Part shown: positions 13,888 to 21,683 of the stretch, piece by piece
Layout of the letters: the number at the start of each line of letters is the position of its first letter
Position numbering within the stretch: position 1 is the first letter of the stretch
Origin: a virus
Length of the DNA: 64,000 nucleotides
Reading direction: 5' to 3' (one strand)
Virus record (IMG/VR): IMGVR_UViG_3300017605_001304
Coordinates: 62,001-126,000 of that record
Program-made: the position numbers and the translations under genes
Notes under the pieces: generated by a model
Told to the model about the DNA's origin: nothing
Databases searched by the model: none
What the model saw: the letters and a program-made list of their open reading frames with translations, nothing else

Positions 13888-15861
13888 TTAGCTCCGGTGA
13901 GACAGCATCCGCTGGACGTCAGGCAACATGCCGGGCGAAGGTGCCATCGGCATGTTCGAGCGCGGCTGCAAGTTCTGGACGAGGTATGCGCCCAGCCACT
14001 TGATCGCCGCCACAACCTCTTCCTGCGTGACGTGCCCGATCAGACTCGGGATCTTTTCGAGCGGCAGGACCGCTTCGGGCCGTCCCGCTTCCGCGATCGG
14101 AACGAGGGAACCGCCCGGGATCGGCTGGACGATGCCGCCCGCGGCCATCCCCTTCTTGAGGGCGCCCGGGAAGGCGCCTTCGAGGGCGTCGAAGTCCCCC
14201 TCCTGGACCTCGCCCCACCGCAGCAGCTTGCCGGCCTTCAGCTTGTCGGCGAGCACATGCAAACGCGCTTCATCTGCGAACGCAGCCTTGAGAGCCGTGT
14301 AGTCGATGCCGGCGTGGCTCTTGGACCACGCGTCCGCATCCTGGAGCGTCGCCATCCCGTGCTGGAGGGCGTCTTCCAGAGACTTGAATTCGTCGAGCTC
14401 GCGGCGGGCTTGAATCTCGTGGACCGCGCGGAGCGCCATGCCGCGCGAGGCTTTGCGCTCGTTCTCTTCCTCGCCGCTGATGGACTTCCAAATACCCTCA
14501 ATCCGGTCCATCACCGATAGCAGCCCCTTGAACTTCCCGAGCCACTGATCCACCATCGGGCTTACTTTTTCGTTCAGCAGCGCGGAGGTGAAGGCGATGG
14601 CGCCGTTCTTCAGCTTGTCTAGATTCGGCTGGATCTGCAGGAAGAGCTGCGCGGTCTTGTCGTCGAAGTATTTCGTGAGCGCGTCGGTCTGCTTCTCCCA
14701 CGCCTCGCGAGTATCGCCGGCCGCTCCGGCCATCTTCTTGGCAATGGCGTCCACGTTGGCACCGGCGACGTCGACGACGTTGCGCAGGACCGCCAGCGTG
14801 CCGGGGTCGATGCCGTAGACCTGCGCCCACATCTCGGACATGGCGCCCGCACGGTCGCGCGGCACCTGCTCGATCATGCGCAGGAAGTCCTCGAAGACCT
14901 GCTTCGTCTGGCCGGTGCGCAGCATGTTCTGCAGGTCGGCCACCTGCTTGCCGCCGCTGCGGGCCACCTGCGCCGCGAGGATCATCCCACGACTCGACGT
15001 CTGGTTCAGCATCTCGACGAAGAGCTGCATCGCCTTCTGGCCACTTGCACCGAGGTGCTTCATGGCCGATTCTGCGGTCGCCAGCCCCGCCATCGAGGCT
15101 TCCTGGTACGCCTTGGGCGTCTCGTTCAGGAGCTTCGCGACTTCGGGGTTGCTCGGATCGATCGCAGCGAAGACGTCCTCGGGCTTCACGTTGAACGTGC
15201 TTACGAGCTTGGCCGCCAAGCCATCGAAGGCTTCGAAGTTGTTCGTGAATCCGGGAATACGGCTCAACTGGTAATTGAACTGCGAGGCCGCCTCGACGCT
15301 CACGCCCAGGACCTTGGCGGCCCGGCCCGAACTCAGCACGAACTTGTCGTACAGCTCGACCGGGATCTTCATCTGCGAGGCGGTCTTCTCCAGCTTGAAC
15401 GCCTCTTCGGTCGTCAGGCCGAAGTTCATCGCAAGGCCGACGACCTCGTCGGAGAGCTGCTTCGTGCTGAGCGTCAGGTCGTCGTTGACGTAGCGGACCT
15501 TGAGCAGGTTGTCGTGGTAGGCGACCGTGCCGGAGATGAGGCTGCTGAAGAAGCTGACCGCCTTCTCCAGGAACAGGTACGCCTCGCCGATCACCGTCAA
15601 CGGAACCAGGAGGCCGCTCAGACTCGAACTCACCGTGCCCAACGATCCCGTGAGCGCGTTCGCCGCCAGGGACGACTTCTTCGAGATGCTGTCCGCAGCC
15701 TTGCCGGCCTCTTCCAGGGCGAGGACCGCCTTGGCCTTCGCGCCAATGGCCGCCTCGCTGAGCGCCTTCGTGTCCTTGACCGCGCGCTCGGAGCCGTGCT
15801 GGCTGTTGTCGTACTGGATGCGGTAGACGAAGTTGAACTGGTTCGAGTTGCCGTTAGCCAT
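13888..15861 (-). CDS. tape measure protein
   Basis: 657 residues from ATG 15861 (MANGNSNQ). Long helical protein with several Ala/Lys-rich stretches and a central hydrophobic block around residues 68-105 (LVPLTVIGEAYLFLEKAVSFFSSLISGTVAYHD), the usual mark of a tape measure that inserts into the host membrane. At about 1.5 angstrom per residue the predicted tail is near 100 nm. It sits downstream of the gp26-like and small tail genes, as in other contractile phages. The ATG is chosen over an in-frame ATG three codons earlier because GTCTCACTTCT contains no ribosome site. Confidence 0.82.
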   Translation of the reverse strand: MANGNSNQFNFVYRIQYDNSQHGSERAVKDTKALSEAAIGAKAKAVLALEEAGKAADSISKKSSLAANALTGSLGTVSSSLSGLLVPLTVIGEAYLFLEKAVSFFSSLISGTVAYHDNLLKVRYVNDDLTLSTKQLSDEVVGLAMNFGLTTEEAFKLEKTASQMKIPVELYDKFVLSSGRAAKVLGVSVEAASQFNYQLSRIPGFTNNFEAFDGLAAKLVSTFNVKPEDVFAAIDPSNPEVAKLLNETPKAYQEASMAGLATAESAMKHLGASGQKAMQLFVEMLNQTSSRGMILAAQVARSGGKQVADLQNMLRTGQTKQVFEDFLRMIEQVPRDRAGAMSEMWAQVYGIDPGTLAVLRNVVDVAGANVDAIAKKMAGAAGDTREAWEKQTDALTKYFDDKTAQLFLQIQPNLDKLKNGAIAFTSALLNEKVSPMVDQWLGKFKGLLSVMDRIEGIWKSISGEEENERKASRGMALRAVHEIQARRELDEFKSLEDALQHGMATLQDADAWSKSHAGIDYTALKAAFADEARLHVLADKLKAGKLLRWGEVQEGDFDALEGAFPGALKKGMAAGGIVQPIPGGSLVPIAEAGRPEAVLPLEKIPSLIGHVTQEEVVAAIKWLGAYLVQNLQPRSNMPMAPSPGMLPDVQRMLSHRS

Positions 15862-15866
15862 GGGTC

Positions 15867-16025
15867 TCACTTCTTCTGGAAGGCGGCATCCTGCTTCTTC
15901 TTGACCTCGACGAGCTGGTCGTAGAACCAGTCGCGCTCACCGACACTCATCTGCTGGATGTCGCCCCACGTGAAACGGCCGAAGTGAACGAGGAACAATT
16001 CCTTATGCAGGATTTCCAGGTGCAC
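15867..16025 (-). CDS. small tail assembly protein overlapping the gp26-like gene
   Basis: 52 residues, starting at GTG 16025 inside the end of the gp26-like gene and stopping just before the tape measure. The pattern HFGRFTWGDIQQMSVGERDWFYDQL is a recurring element of a small helical protein encoded between gp26-like and tape-measure genes in many contractile phages: an aromatic F-G-R-F, a W/Y-D-I hinge and RDWFYxQL. The start is not secure because the only near ribosome site is GGAA; the match to the element supports it. The frame overlaps the end of gp26 by 23 bases. Confidence 0.6.
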   Translation of the reverse strand: MHLEILHKELFLVHFGRFTWGDIQQMSVGERDWFYDQLVEVKKKQDAAFQKK

Positions 16026-16818
16026 CTGTTCCGGCGCTGCTGATCCGAGGGCGAAAGAACTCGGCCGTGAACGGCATCCCGACCTCCTCTTCGCTCCGGC
16101 AGCGCGAGTTCGGGCAGGTCATCGTGAGGTCGAGGACGAAGCCGAACGCCATGTCGTCCAGCGCCTGCAGGAACGCGAAGACGTCCGGGCCTTCCAGGTG
16201 CTGGACGAGGTCGACGACCGTCGCGGCCCCGAGCGGGATCGACTGGCCGTCGACCTCGGTCACGTGGCGCGAAAGTCGGTAGTAGTACGCGATGTCGCCT
16301 TCCGCGGCGGGCATAGTGCCGGCGTGCTTCGTGGCCCAATCGGCCACCGCTTGCTCGTCTTTTCCACGGAAATGGCGGAGCCCGAGAGACTTGCCGCTCA
16401 AAGGCAGCTTGATGCGGTATGGTTCAAGGAACTGCTGCGTCAGCTCCTTGACGTGGAGATCTTGAAGGAGGTCGATCTCGACACGGGGATTGATTGAACC
16501 ACACGCCGGGCAGCGATATTTGAAGCCGTACTTCGTGCTTGCGAGGGACCGGACCTGGAACAGGCAGAACAGTCGGTCTGCCAGGAGCAGGTCGTCGGAT
16601 GCAAGCCCACGGCTGTCGACGCAGTTGTCGATGATGATGTCGATCTTGGAGCGAGCTCCCGAGCCCGAACCAGCGAAGATCTTCTGCTCGCGACTCGTGA
16701 TCGCACCGACGCGGACCTGCCCGTCTGGCAGATTGGGGTAGAGCAACCCCCGAGACGGGAGCGGGACCGTGCGGATGAGAGTCCGGCCTGCGAGCTTGTC
16801 AGTAGCGGGAGCGGTCAT
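16003..16818 (-). CDS. T4 gp26-like baseplate hub protein with zinc ribbon
   Basis: 271 residues from ATG 16818 (MTAPATDK), preceded by AAAGGATCCC. The N-terminus LPSRGLLYPN-x-x-DGQVRVGAITSREQKIFAGSG matches the gp26 family, where a short RG-LLY segment precedes a helix-rich domain. Two Cys pairs, CPACGS near residue 102 and CPNSRC near residue 243, make a likely zinc ribbon, unusual for the T4 protein but seen in longer relatives. Located between tube genes and the tape measure, as in jumbo and T4-like phages. Confidence 0.72.
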   Translation of the reverse strand: MTAPATDKLAGRTLIRTVPLPSRGLLYPNLPDGQVRVGAITSREQKIFAGSGSGARSKIDIIIDNCVDSRGLASDDLLLADRLFCLFQVRSLASTKYGFKYRCPACGSINPRVEIDLLQDLHVKELTQQFLEPYRIKLPLSGKSLGLRHFRGKDEQAVADWATKHAGTMPAAEGDIAYYYRLSRHVTEVDGQSIPLGAATVVDLVQHLEGPDVFAFLQALDDMAFGFVLDLTMTCPNSRCRSEEEVGMPFTAEFFRPRISSAGTGAPGNPA

Positions 16819-16943
16819 GGTGGGATCCTTTCGATCCTGTGCTGCTGCCCCGCCATGAACTGCGACGGGGAAGATGGCGAACAAAAGGCAGGACCCCAGC
16901 GGCGAGAAGGAGGCGCCGCCAGGGTCCCACCCGGTGGAGGACA

Positions 16944-16967
16944 CCCCCGCGCGGAGGAACGCGGGGG
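16944..16967. terminator. hairpin between the Ig-like and gp26-like genes
   Basis: Arms CCCCCGCG (16944-16951) and CGCGGGGG (16960-16967) flank an 8-base loop. It lies just after the minus-strand stop at 16976. No U-tract follows on either strand, so it may slow ribosomes, stabilise the upstream message or be a factor-dependent terminator rather than an intrinsic one. The rest of the 16819-16975 gap holds nothing recognisable. Confidence 0.5.
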
Positions 16968-16975
16968 ATCGTTAC

Positions 16976-17299
16976 TTACTCAGACTCGGGCGCGCCGACC
17001 GTCAGGTTGAGGCTGCCGGGGACCGAGTTCTTGACGGTGACGTTGACGACGTCACCGGCCAGACCAGAGATCGAGCCGCCGGCCGTGATCGTCACGACCG
17101 CGGTGCCGACCTTGCCCGAGCCGATGTCCGCGTTCATGCCGTCCGGGCGGACGGTGACTACGGCCACGGCCGGGTCCGAGGAATCGAACGAAAGCGTGGC
17201 ACCGTCGGGCAGCGCCGCGAAGGGCTGACCGTCGGCATCGAGGATGGTGGCGCCAATCGCCACCTTCTGCTGGTCGGACATCACGACATCGAAAGGCAT
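16976..17299 (-). CDS. small Ig-like (BIG2-type) protein
   Basis: 107 residues from ATG 17299 after AGGAGCATTGAT. The pattern QQKVAIGATILDADGQPFA, then TLSFDSSDPAVAVVTV and GTAVVTITA is a group-2 bacterial Ig-like domain: V-x-ATxxDxxG, then SSDPxVAxV. It is encoded between tube and gp26-like genes. Such domains decorate tail sheaths, tubes or baseplates. It ends in a weak linker GAPESE. No signal peptide. Confidence 0.7.
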   Translation of the reverse strand: MPFDVVMSDQQKVAIGATILDADGQPFAALPDGATLSFDSSDPAVAVVTVRPDGMNADIGSGKVGTAVVTITAGGSISGLAGDVVNVTVKNSVPGSLNLTVGAPESE

Positions 17300-17300
17300 A

Positions 17301-17504
17301 TCAATGCTCCTGGGTTGGGGGACTGACACGGACGATGATGCGAACCGGAACTCGAACCTGGCTCCGTTCAATGACGTTGGCAATACGACACCAACTTCCC
17401 GCCGCGGAGCACAGAGAAGCGGCAATGGAGCGCAGTTGCTCCAACTGCTTCCTCTCCAGGTTCAACAGACGTCGTTCAAACTGACCCATCGGGACGTCGG
17501 TCAT
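17301..17504 (-). CDS. small helical protein next to the tube gene
   Basis: 67 residues from ATG 17504. A helix-rich N-terminus (GQFERRLLNLERKQLEQLRSIAASL) is followed by short strands. The stop overlaps the ribosome site of the next gene. A GGAGGAAG site lies about 11 bases upstream. Coding is plausible because the frame is intact and fills the gap exactly; no family recognised. Confidence 0.5.
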   Translation of the reverse strand: MTDVPMGQFERRLLNLERKQLEQLRSIAASLCSAAGSWCRIANVIERSQVRVPVRIIVRVSPPTQEH

Positions 17505-17560
17505 GTCATCACACTTCCTCCCTTGGTCTCCGTCCGACGATTAGGTTGCCGCCCCAGCCA

Positions 17561-18115
17561 TTACGGAGTAGGAATCGGGATGCTCACCGAGAACGCCGGC
17601 GTCACTCGCGGAATGATCTTGTCGATGCTCAGGTTCACCTGAATCTTGTTGATCTCGTTCGCGTTCACATCGAGGTCGGCGTACTTGATGGAATCAACGA
17701 ACACGCCGACCAGATCGATGAAGCGTTCGGCGGTACCGTCCGGCCCCGCCATGACCAGCGTGCCGAGCGTCTTGTAGGCGCTGGCGAAGCTGACCTGATC
17801 GGAGATCGGCAGGTAGACGCGCTGCGACATCGTCGAGAGCGCCTTCATCGTGCCGGCGTCGACGAAGTCCTTGCAGACCAGCGTGCCGGTGCTGTAGCTG
17901 GTCTTGCCGGCCACGTAGCGCTTGATGTTGCCGTAGTTGAGCTCGATGCGGTTGTGCGACTCCTCCGGCAGCGAGAAGCTCTCGACCGCCAGCGAGATCA
18001 GCTCCGCGTCGCGCGGCGACGGCAGGTAGAGCTCCAGGTTGAAGTTGTACTTGCGCTGCGGCTCGAACAGGCCGCGCGCCTGACCAAGGAAGTCACCAAG
18101 GGTCGGGATAGCCAT
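17561..18115 (-). CDS. tail tube protein (gp19-like)
   Basis: 184 residues. Directly downstream of the sheath gene, where the tube is always encoded, and the length is close to T4 gp19 (163). It opens with GDFLGQARGLFEPQRKYNFNLELYLP, a short helix before a beta barrel strand, and carries an EESHNRIELNYGNIKRYVAGKTSYSTGTLVCKDF loop typical of tube proteins. Ends in a proline-rich SIPIPTP. Confidence 0.8.
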   Translation of the reverse strand: MAIPTLGDFLGQARGLFEPQRKYNFNLELYLPSPRDAELISLAVESFSLPEESHNRIELNYGNIKRYVAGKTSYSTGTLVCKDFVDAGTMKALSTMSQRVYLPISDQVSFASAYKTLGTLVMAGPDGTAERFIDLVGVFVDSIKYADLDVNANEINKIQVNLSIDKIIPRVTPAFSVSIPIPTP

Positions 18116-18132
18116 GTCTCAGTTCTCCTTCG

Positions 18133-19773
18133 TTACGCCGTCGCCGACAGGGCTTCCGAGAAGGAAGCGCCCGAGCTGAGCAGCGCGAAGTCGACACGGA
18201 TGATCTCGGCGGCCTTGGTCGGCTTGAGGAGGATCAGGCCACGCATCGTGTTCTGATCCTTGAGAGCAGCAGTGTTGGTCGACTCGTCGCAAATGACCTG
18301 GAAAGCATCGAGACCACGCCGGGCCTTCATCGTGTCGAAGATCGGCTGGACGATGCCCACGAAACGACGCCACGTGATCGGATCGTCCGGCTCGAACACC
18401 AGGAACCGGATCGACGCGGCCACGGTCTTCTTGGCCACGTTCATCAGCCGGCGCACGTTCACGCGATCCAGCGCCGACGACGTCCGCTGCATCGTCTTGT
18501 TGCCCCAGAGGGTGATGCCGTCGCGGGGGAACTTGACGATCGGGTTGATGACCTCGCCGGCCGCGTAGAGCAGCTCGCGCTCGCCCTGGTCCGGGCCGGT
18601 CGCGGGGCGGTACTCGATGGCCGTCGCCGTCTTGAGGACGCCGCGCTGCAGGCCCGCGAAGGCGAACCACGGCTCGGCGACTCGGTCCGTGAGGGCGATC
18701 TGGCTCGACACCCAGCCGCACGGCGGGGTCAGAACGTACTGGCCGTTGTAGTTGTCGTAGTACCCGACCCACGGCCAGAAGCAGGTTGCGTAGCTCGAAT
18801 TGACCGAGGTCGAGGAATCGCTGGTGCCGTTCACCAGATCGCGCACGGCGGTCGCCGAGCTCTGGTTGTACGGCGGGTCGTAGAGGTAGAGGCACTCGGC
18901 GCGAGCCTCACAGAGCGCGATGCCGGCGAGGTGCACCGTCTTGCCGCTGAGCGAGTTGGCCGCGACGGTGGCGCCCGGGCAGGCGATCATGTTGACGTCG
19001 ACGGTGTCCGCATCCGCGAAGAGCTGGAGGCCCGTCTTCGCTGCACCGCTCTGGGTGCCGATGAAGTCGCTGGCCTGGAGGCTCGTCTCGCCGTTCGTGC
19101 CGCCCGTGGCGTTATACGTCGTGAACGTCGGCTGGTTGGTCGAGTGACCGCCCGGCGCCGTCATCTTGACGTACTGCGAGTTGCCGTTGATCCGCGTCGT
19201 GTAGAAGTTGGGATCACTGTCCGCGCCGAACGTGAGGTTGTCGTAGTCCTCGACGTCGACGTTGTTGAACGTGATCGTCAGGCGGAAGCGCGTGCTCGCG
19301 AACTGCGCATCCCGCGGAGTGCTGATCGTGATCAGGAGGCCCGACGTCGCCGTCGTGCTGGCCGCGTTTGCCCAGACGCCCGGGCTCGACGCGTCGGCGA
19401 TCGCGACGTTGTTGTTATTGCTGTCCTTGATCAGGATACGAGCCGTCTGAGCCGGCCCGGCTGCCGCTTCGATGCGTGCCACCCAGAGCTGATTGCCGTT
19501 GCGCAGGTACTGGATCGCAGCATGCGCAAGGAAGCTGCCCGGGTAGTAGTACGTATCGCTCGTGCCTTCACCAGGGAAGTTGGCGAAGGTCGAACCGGCG
19601 ACCGGAGGCCCGAACGTATCGATGAACTGAGCTTCGGACGTGATATAGGTCAGCTTGTTCACCGGGCCGCGGCTGCACCAGCCGACGAGCCCGAGGATCG
19701 AGGAGCTGACCCGAGCGGCGTACTGACTGAGATCGAGCTCATTCAGGTACACGCCCGGAGAAACGAACGCCAT
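18133..19773 (-). CDS. tail sheath protein (gp18-like)
   Basis: 546 residues from ATG 19773. The N-terminus FVSPGVYLNELD is diagnostic of the sheath family (PGVY-x-E/N). Later segments ASSALDRVNVRRLMNVAKKTVAASIRFLVFEPDDPITWRRFVGIVQPIFDTMKARRGLDAFQVICDEST match the conserved sheath core around the handshake region that forms the contractile lattice. The C-terminus ends SGASFSEALSATA. The longer reading frame reaching 19797 has no ribosome site. This is the best-supported structural assignment in the window together with the capsid protein. Confidence 0.93.
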   Translation of the reverse strand: MAFVSPGVYLNELDLSQYAARVSSSILGLVGWCSRGPVNKLTYITSEAQFIDTFGPPVAGSTFANFPGEGTSDTYYYPGSFLAHAAIQYLRNGNQLWVARIEAAAGPAQTARILIKDSNNNNVAIADASSPGVWANAASTTATSGLLITISTPRDAQFASTRFRLTITFNNVDVEDYDNLTFGADSDPNFYTTRINGNSQYVKMTAPGGHSTNQPTFTTYNATGGTNGETSLQASDFIGTQSGAAKTGLQLFADADTVDVNMIACPGATVAANSLSGKTVHLAGIALCEARAECLYLYDPPYNQSSATAVRDLVNGTSDSSTSVNSSYATCFWPWVGYYDNYNGQYVLTPPCGWVSSQIALTDRVAEPWFAFAGLQRGVLKTATAIEYRPATGPDQGERELLYAAGEVINPIVKFPRDGITLWGNKTMQRTSSALDRVNVRRLMNVAKKTVAASIRFLVFEPDDPITWRRFVGIVQPIFDTMKARRGLDAFQVICDESTNTAALKDQNTMRGLILLKPTKAAEIIRVDFALLSSGASFSEALSATA

Positions 19774-19911
19774 GAAAGTCCTCCTGACAGTGATCAATCA
19801 CCCGCGAAGCGGGGGAGACGGTCACGTCGCTTGACCTTGGAAGGGGCGACGGAGGAAAGACGGGAAGACCGGACGGGAGCAGCGTAGGCAGGGGTTCCTG
19901 CAGCGGCTGCT
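19774..19911. other. 138-base gap upstream of the sheath gene
   Basis: No gene recognised. Holds a short GC hairpin CCCGC-GAA-GCGGG at about 19802-19814 and an imperfect hairpin GCAGG-GGTT-CCTGC (19888-19901) just after the stop of the preceding gene. These could separate the sheath message from the upstream series. No convincing -35/-10 pair was found. Confidence 0.4.
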
Positions 19912-20253
19912 TTAGGAGGGGTCTTGAACCTTGACGTACTTCGCTTGCATCAGGCGCACGCGCGCCTGCAGCAGCGGCAAAGTGAAGGAGTCGCCCGGAG
20001 CTTGCGGGAACGTCACGTCCTGGAACGTGACGAGGTTGTTGCCGAGCGTGGTCACCTTGATCGGGCGATGCTCCGTGGTGTCGGCGTAGATCTCACCGGC
20101 GCGGAACATGATCGACGGATGCGTCTGCACGGCGATCGGTGCATTGCTCTGTCCGGGCGGGGCAAAGAGCACGATGTACGCGGTGCAGCCGAGCGCGAGC
20201 GTGACTTCAGGAGCTCCGCCCAGGTCCTGCTGAAAGAGAAGTGGCAGTGACAT
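19912..20253 (-). CDS. small virion protein near the sheath stabiliser
   Basis: 113 residues. Beta-rich sequence: LALGCTAYIVLFAPP, then SIMFRAGEIYADTTEHRPIKVTTLGNNLVTFQDVTFP. No family recognised. Its place between the gp15-like gene and the sheath fits a tail-completion or terminator subunit. Encoded in phase with the preceding gene at only 3 bases distance. Confidence 0.6.
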   Translation of the reverse strand: MSLPLLFQQDLGGAPEVTLALGCTAYIVLFAPPGQSNAPIAVQTHPSIMFRAGEIYADTTEHRPIKVTTLGNNLVTFQDVTFPQAPGDSFTLPLLQARVRLMQAKYVKVQDPS

Positions 20254-20256
20254 GGG

Positions 20257-20988
20257 TTAAGGCACCTTGATGACAAGGTCGGCAGGCGGAACCAGCGGAT
20301 CCTCGGGAGGATCTTCCGTCTCGTAGAACTTGACCTCGGTCAGCGTCTGGAGGACCGTCGGCGTCGGCTTCGCCGCGCTCAGGACCCAGCCGTGCAGCAC
20401 CATGGTGGCGCTCAGGCGCAGGACCCGGTCCTCTTCGTCCGGTTCGAGCTGCGAGTTGTCGGTGATCTCGCGCAGGTCGAAGGTGACGATCTTCTCGCCC
20501 CATGGCAGCCACACCGGCGAGAAGTCGACCATGAGCCGCCCGAGCGGCGTCGACTCCGTCTGCACGAAGAGCCCGAAGGCGTTCATCGTGTCGCGGTTCT
20601 TCGCCCAGAAGTCGATCTGGTAGGTCATGTCCCACGGCAACGGGTAGGGCGCGTTGTAGGAGACCTTCTGGTCGGCCGAGTAGACGCGGCCGCGGTACGT
20701 GCGGGACTGCGGCAGGAAGCGCTCCTGGTCGAGCGCGTGGCCAACGCGTGCGATGCTCGCCACGGGGTACGGCATCAGGCGGACCTTCTCGGACCGGTCG
20801 CCGTACTTCTTCTTCAGCAGGTCCTTCAGGGTCGCGAAGGCGCGGTCCGGCGTCGCGAACACGCAGTTGAAGGTCGGAGTGCCGAGCGTCTCGCCTGCCC
20901 GTAGGACCCAGGCCCGGACCGCCTGATCGTAGAGACGGAACTGGTCCGTCGCCGACGGCATCGTCGGGTTGCCAGGGACGGTGGACAT
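20257..20988 (-). CDS. gp15-like tail sheath stabiliser
   Basis: 243 residues from ATG 20988. Features that match T4 gp15 (a tail terminator): an N-terminal NCVFATPDRAFATLKDLLKKKYGDRSEKVRLMPYPV stretch like the gp15 opening helix, SYNAPYPLPWDMTYQIDFWAKNRDTMNAFGLFVQTES like its Y-E-xxI-x-T segment, and LVIKVP as a short strand ending. It is one gene away from the sheath, as in T4. The identity is by pattern and order. Confidence 0.62.
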   Translation of the reverse strand: MSTVPGNPTMPSATDQFRLYDQAVRAWVLRAGETLGTPTFNCVFATPDRAFATLKDLLKKKYGDRSEKVRLMPYPVASIARVGHALDQERFLPQSRTYRGRVYSADQKVSYNAPYPLPWDMTYQIDFWAKNRDTMNAFGLFVQTESTPLGRLMVDFSPVWLPWGEKIVTFDLREITDNSQLEPDEEDRVLRLSATMVLHGWVLSAAKPTPTVLQTLTEVKFYETEDPPEDPLVPPADLVIKVP

Positions 20989-20995
20989 GAGCACC

Positions 20996-21676
20996 TCACT
21001 CAAGTTCGACCCGGCGGAATTGCCAGCTCGCCACGCGCGACGGAACGATGACGCCACGAGGCGCAGACAGCCTCGACAGGTCGAGCTGGTCCGCCCACCA
21101 GACGCCGTCGAGTGAGGTGGCGTCCTCCACGTACACGGTCGTCAAGCAGTCAAATACGATGGTCGGATGAGCGGCTCCAAGCACGCGCTGCTGGAGTTTC
21201 TTCGTGGCGAGGACAGCACGCCGGGGGTCTTCAATCTTGGTGACCCGGCTAAACTTCTCGTCGGCATGTGCATCTGCGCGGGCCTCGTCTTCTGAGGCAT
21301 AGTCCGCACACAGCTCATCGTCCCATTCATCGTCATACCAACAGATTCGCCAGACCGAGCCGCGGACGATGTAGCCATGTTCAAGCCCCCACCCGACAAT
21401 CTCTTCACGCAGCCCGGGCACGATGTTGTGAAAATTGAGAAAGCGATTCCCCGCCCGCGTACACTCCCACACGGGGACAGCGCCCAAGGTCGCGATGTCG
21501 ATCCATTCCCGTGGATGCTGTGAAACCGAGAGTCCCGCGCCCTCCAGGCTTCCAGCCCGCTTGTCTTTCGCGTCGAGCGTTCCCGCGTGCCAGAGCTTCC
21601 GGAATGACTTCGTCGGGAGGTTGCGCTGCACTTCCAGGAATAGGCCACTAGCGATCGTGCGAGCTGACGGCCGCAT
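20996..21676 (-). CDS. ADP-ribosyltransferase-like? protein with N-terminal RLFLE-type motif
   Basis: 226 residues. An ATG at 21676 is used; an upstream TTG at 21691 overlaps the preceding stop and is possible. The N-terminus PSARTIASGLFLE (residues 3-15) is a variant of the motif seen at the ends of several neighbours. LWHAGT (28-33) and EGAGLSVSQHPREW (45-58) resemble the first two blocks of ART folds (L-x-HG-T and G-x-x-xS). DGVWWADQLDLSRLSAPRGVI near the C-terminus is another conserved-looking block. No catalytic E was pinned down, so ART is a hypothesis. Context: adjacent to two better ART candidates. Confidence 0.5.
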   Translation of the reverse strand: MRPSARTIASGLFLEVQRNLPTKSFRKLWHAGTLDAKDKRAGSLEGAGLSVSQHPREWIDIATLGAVPVWECTRAGNRFLNFHNIVPGLREEIVGWGLEHGYIVRGSVWRICWYDDEWDDELCADYASEDEARADAHADEKFSRVTKIEDPRRAVLATKKLQQRVLGAAHPTIVFDCLTTVYVEDATSLDGVWWADQLDLSRLSAPRGVIVPSRVASWQFRRVELE

Positions 21677-21683
21677 GGACGCC

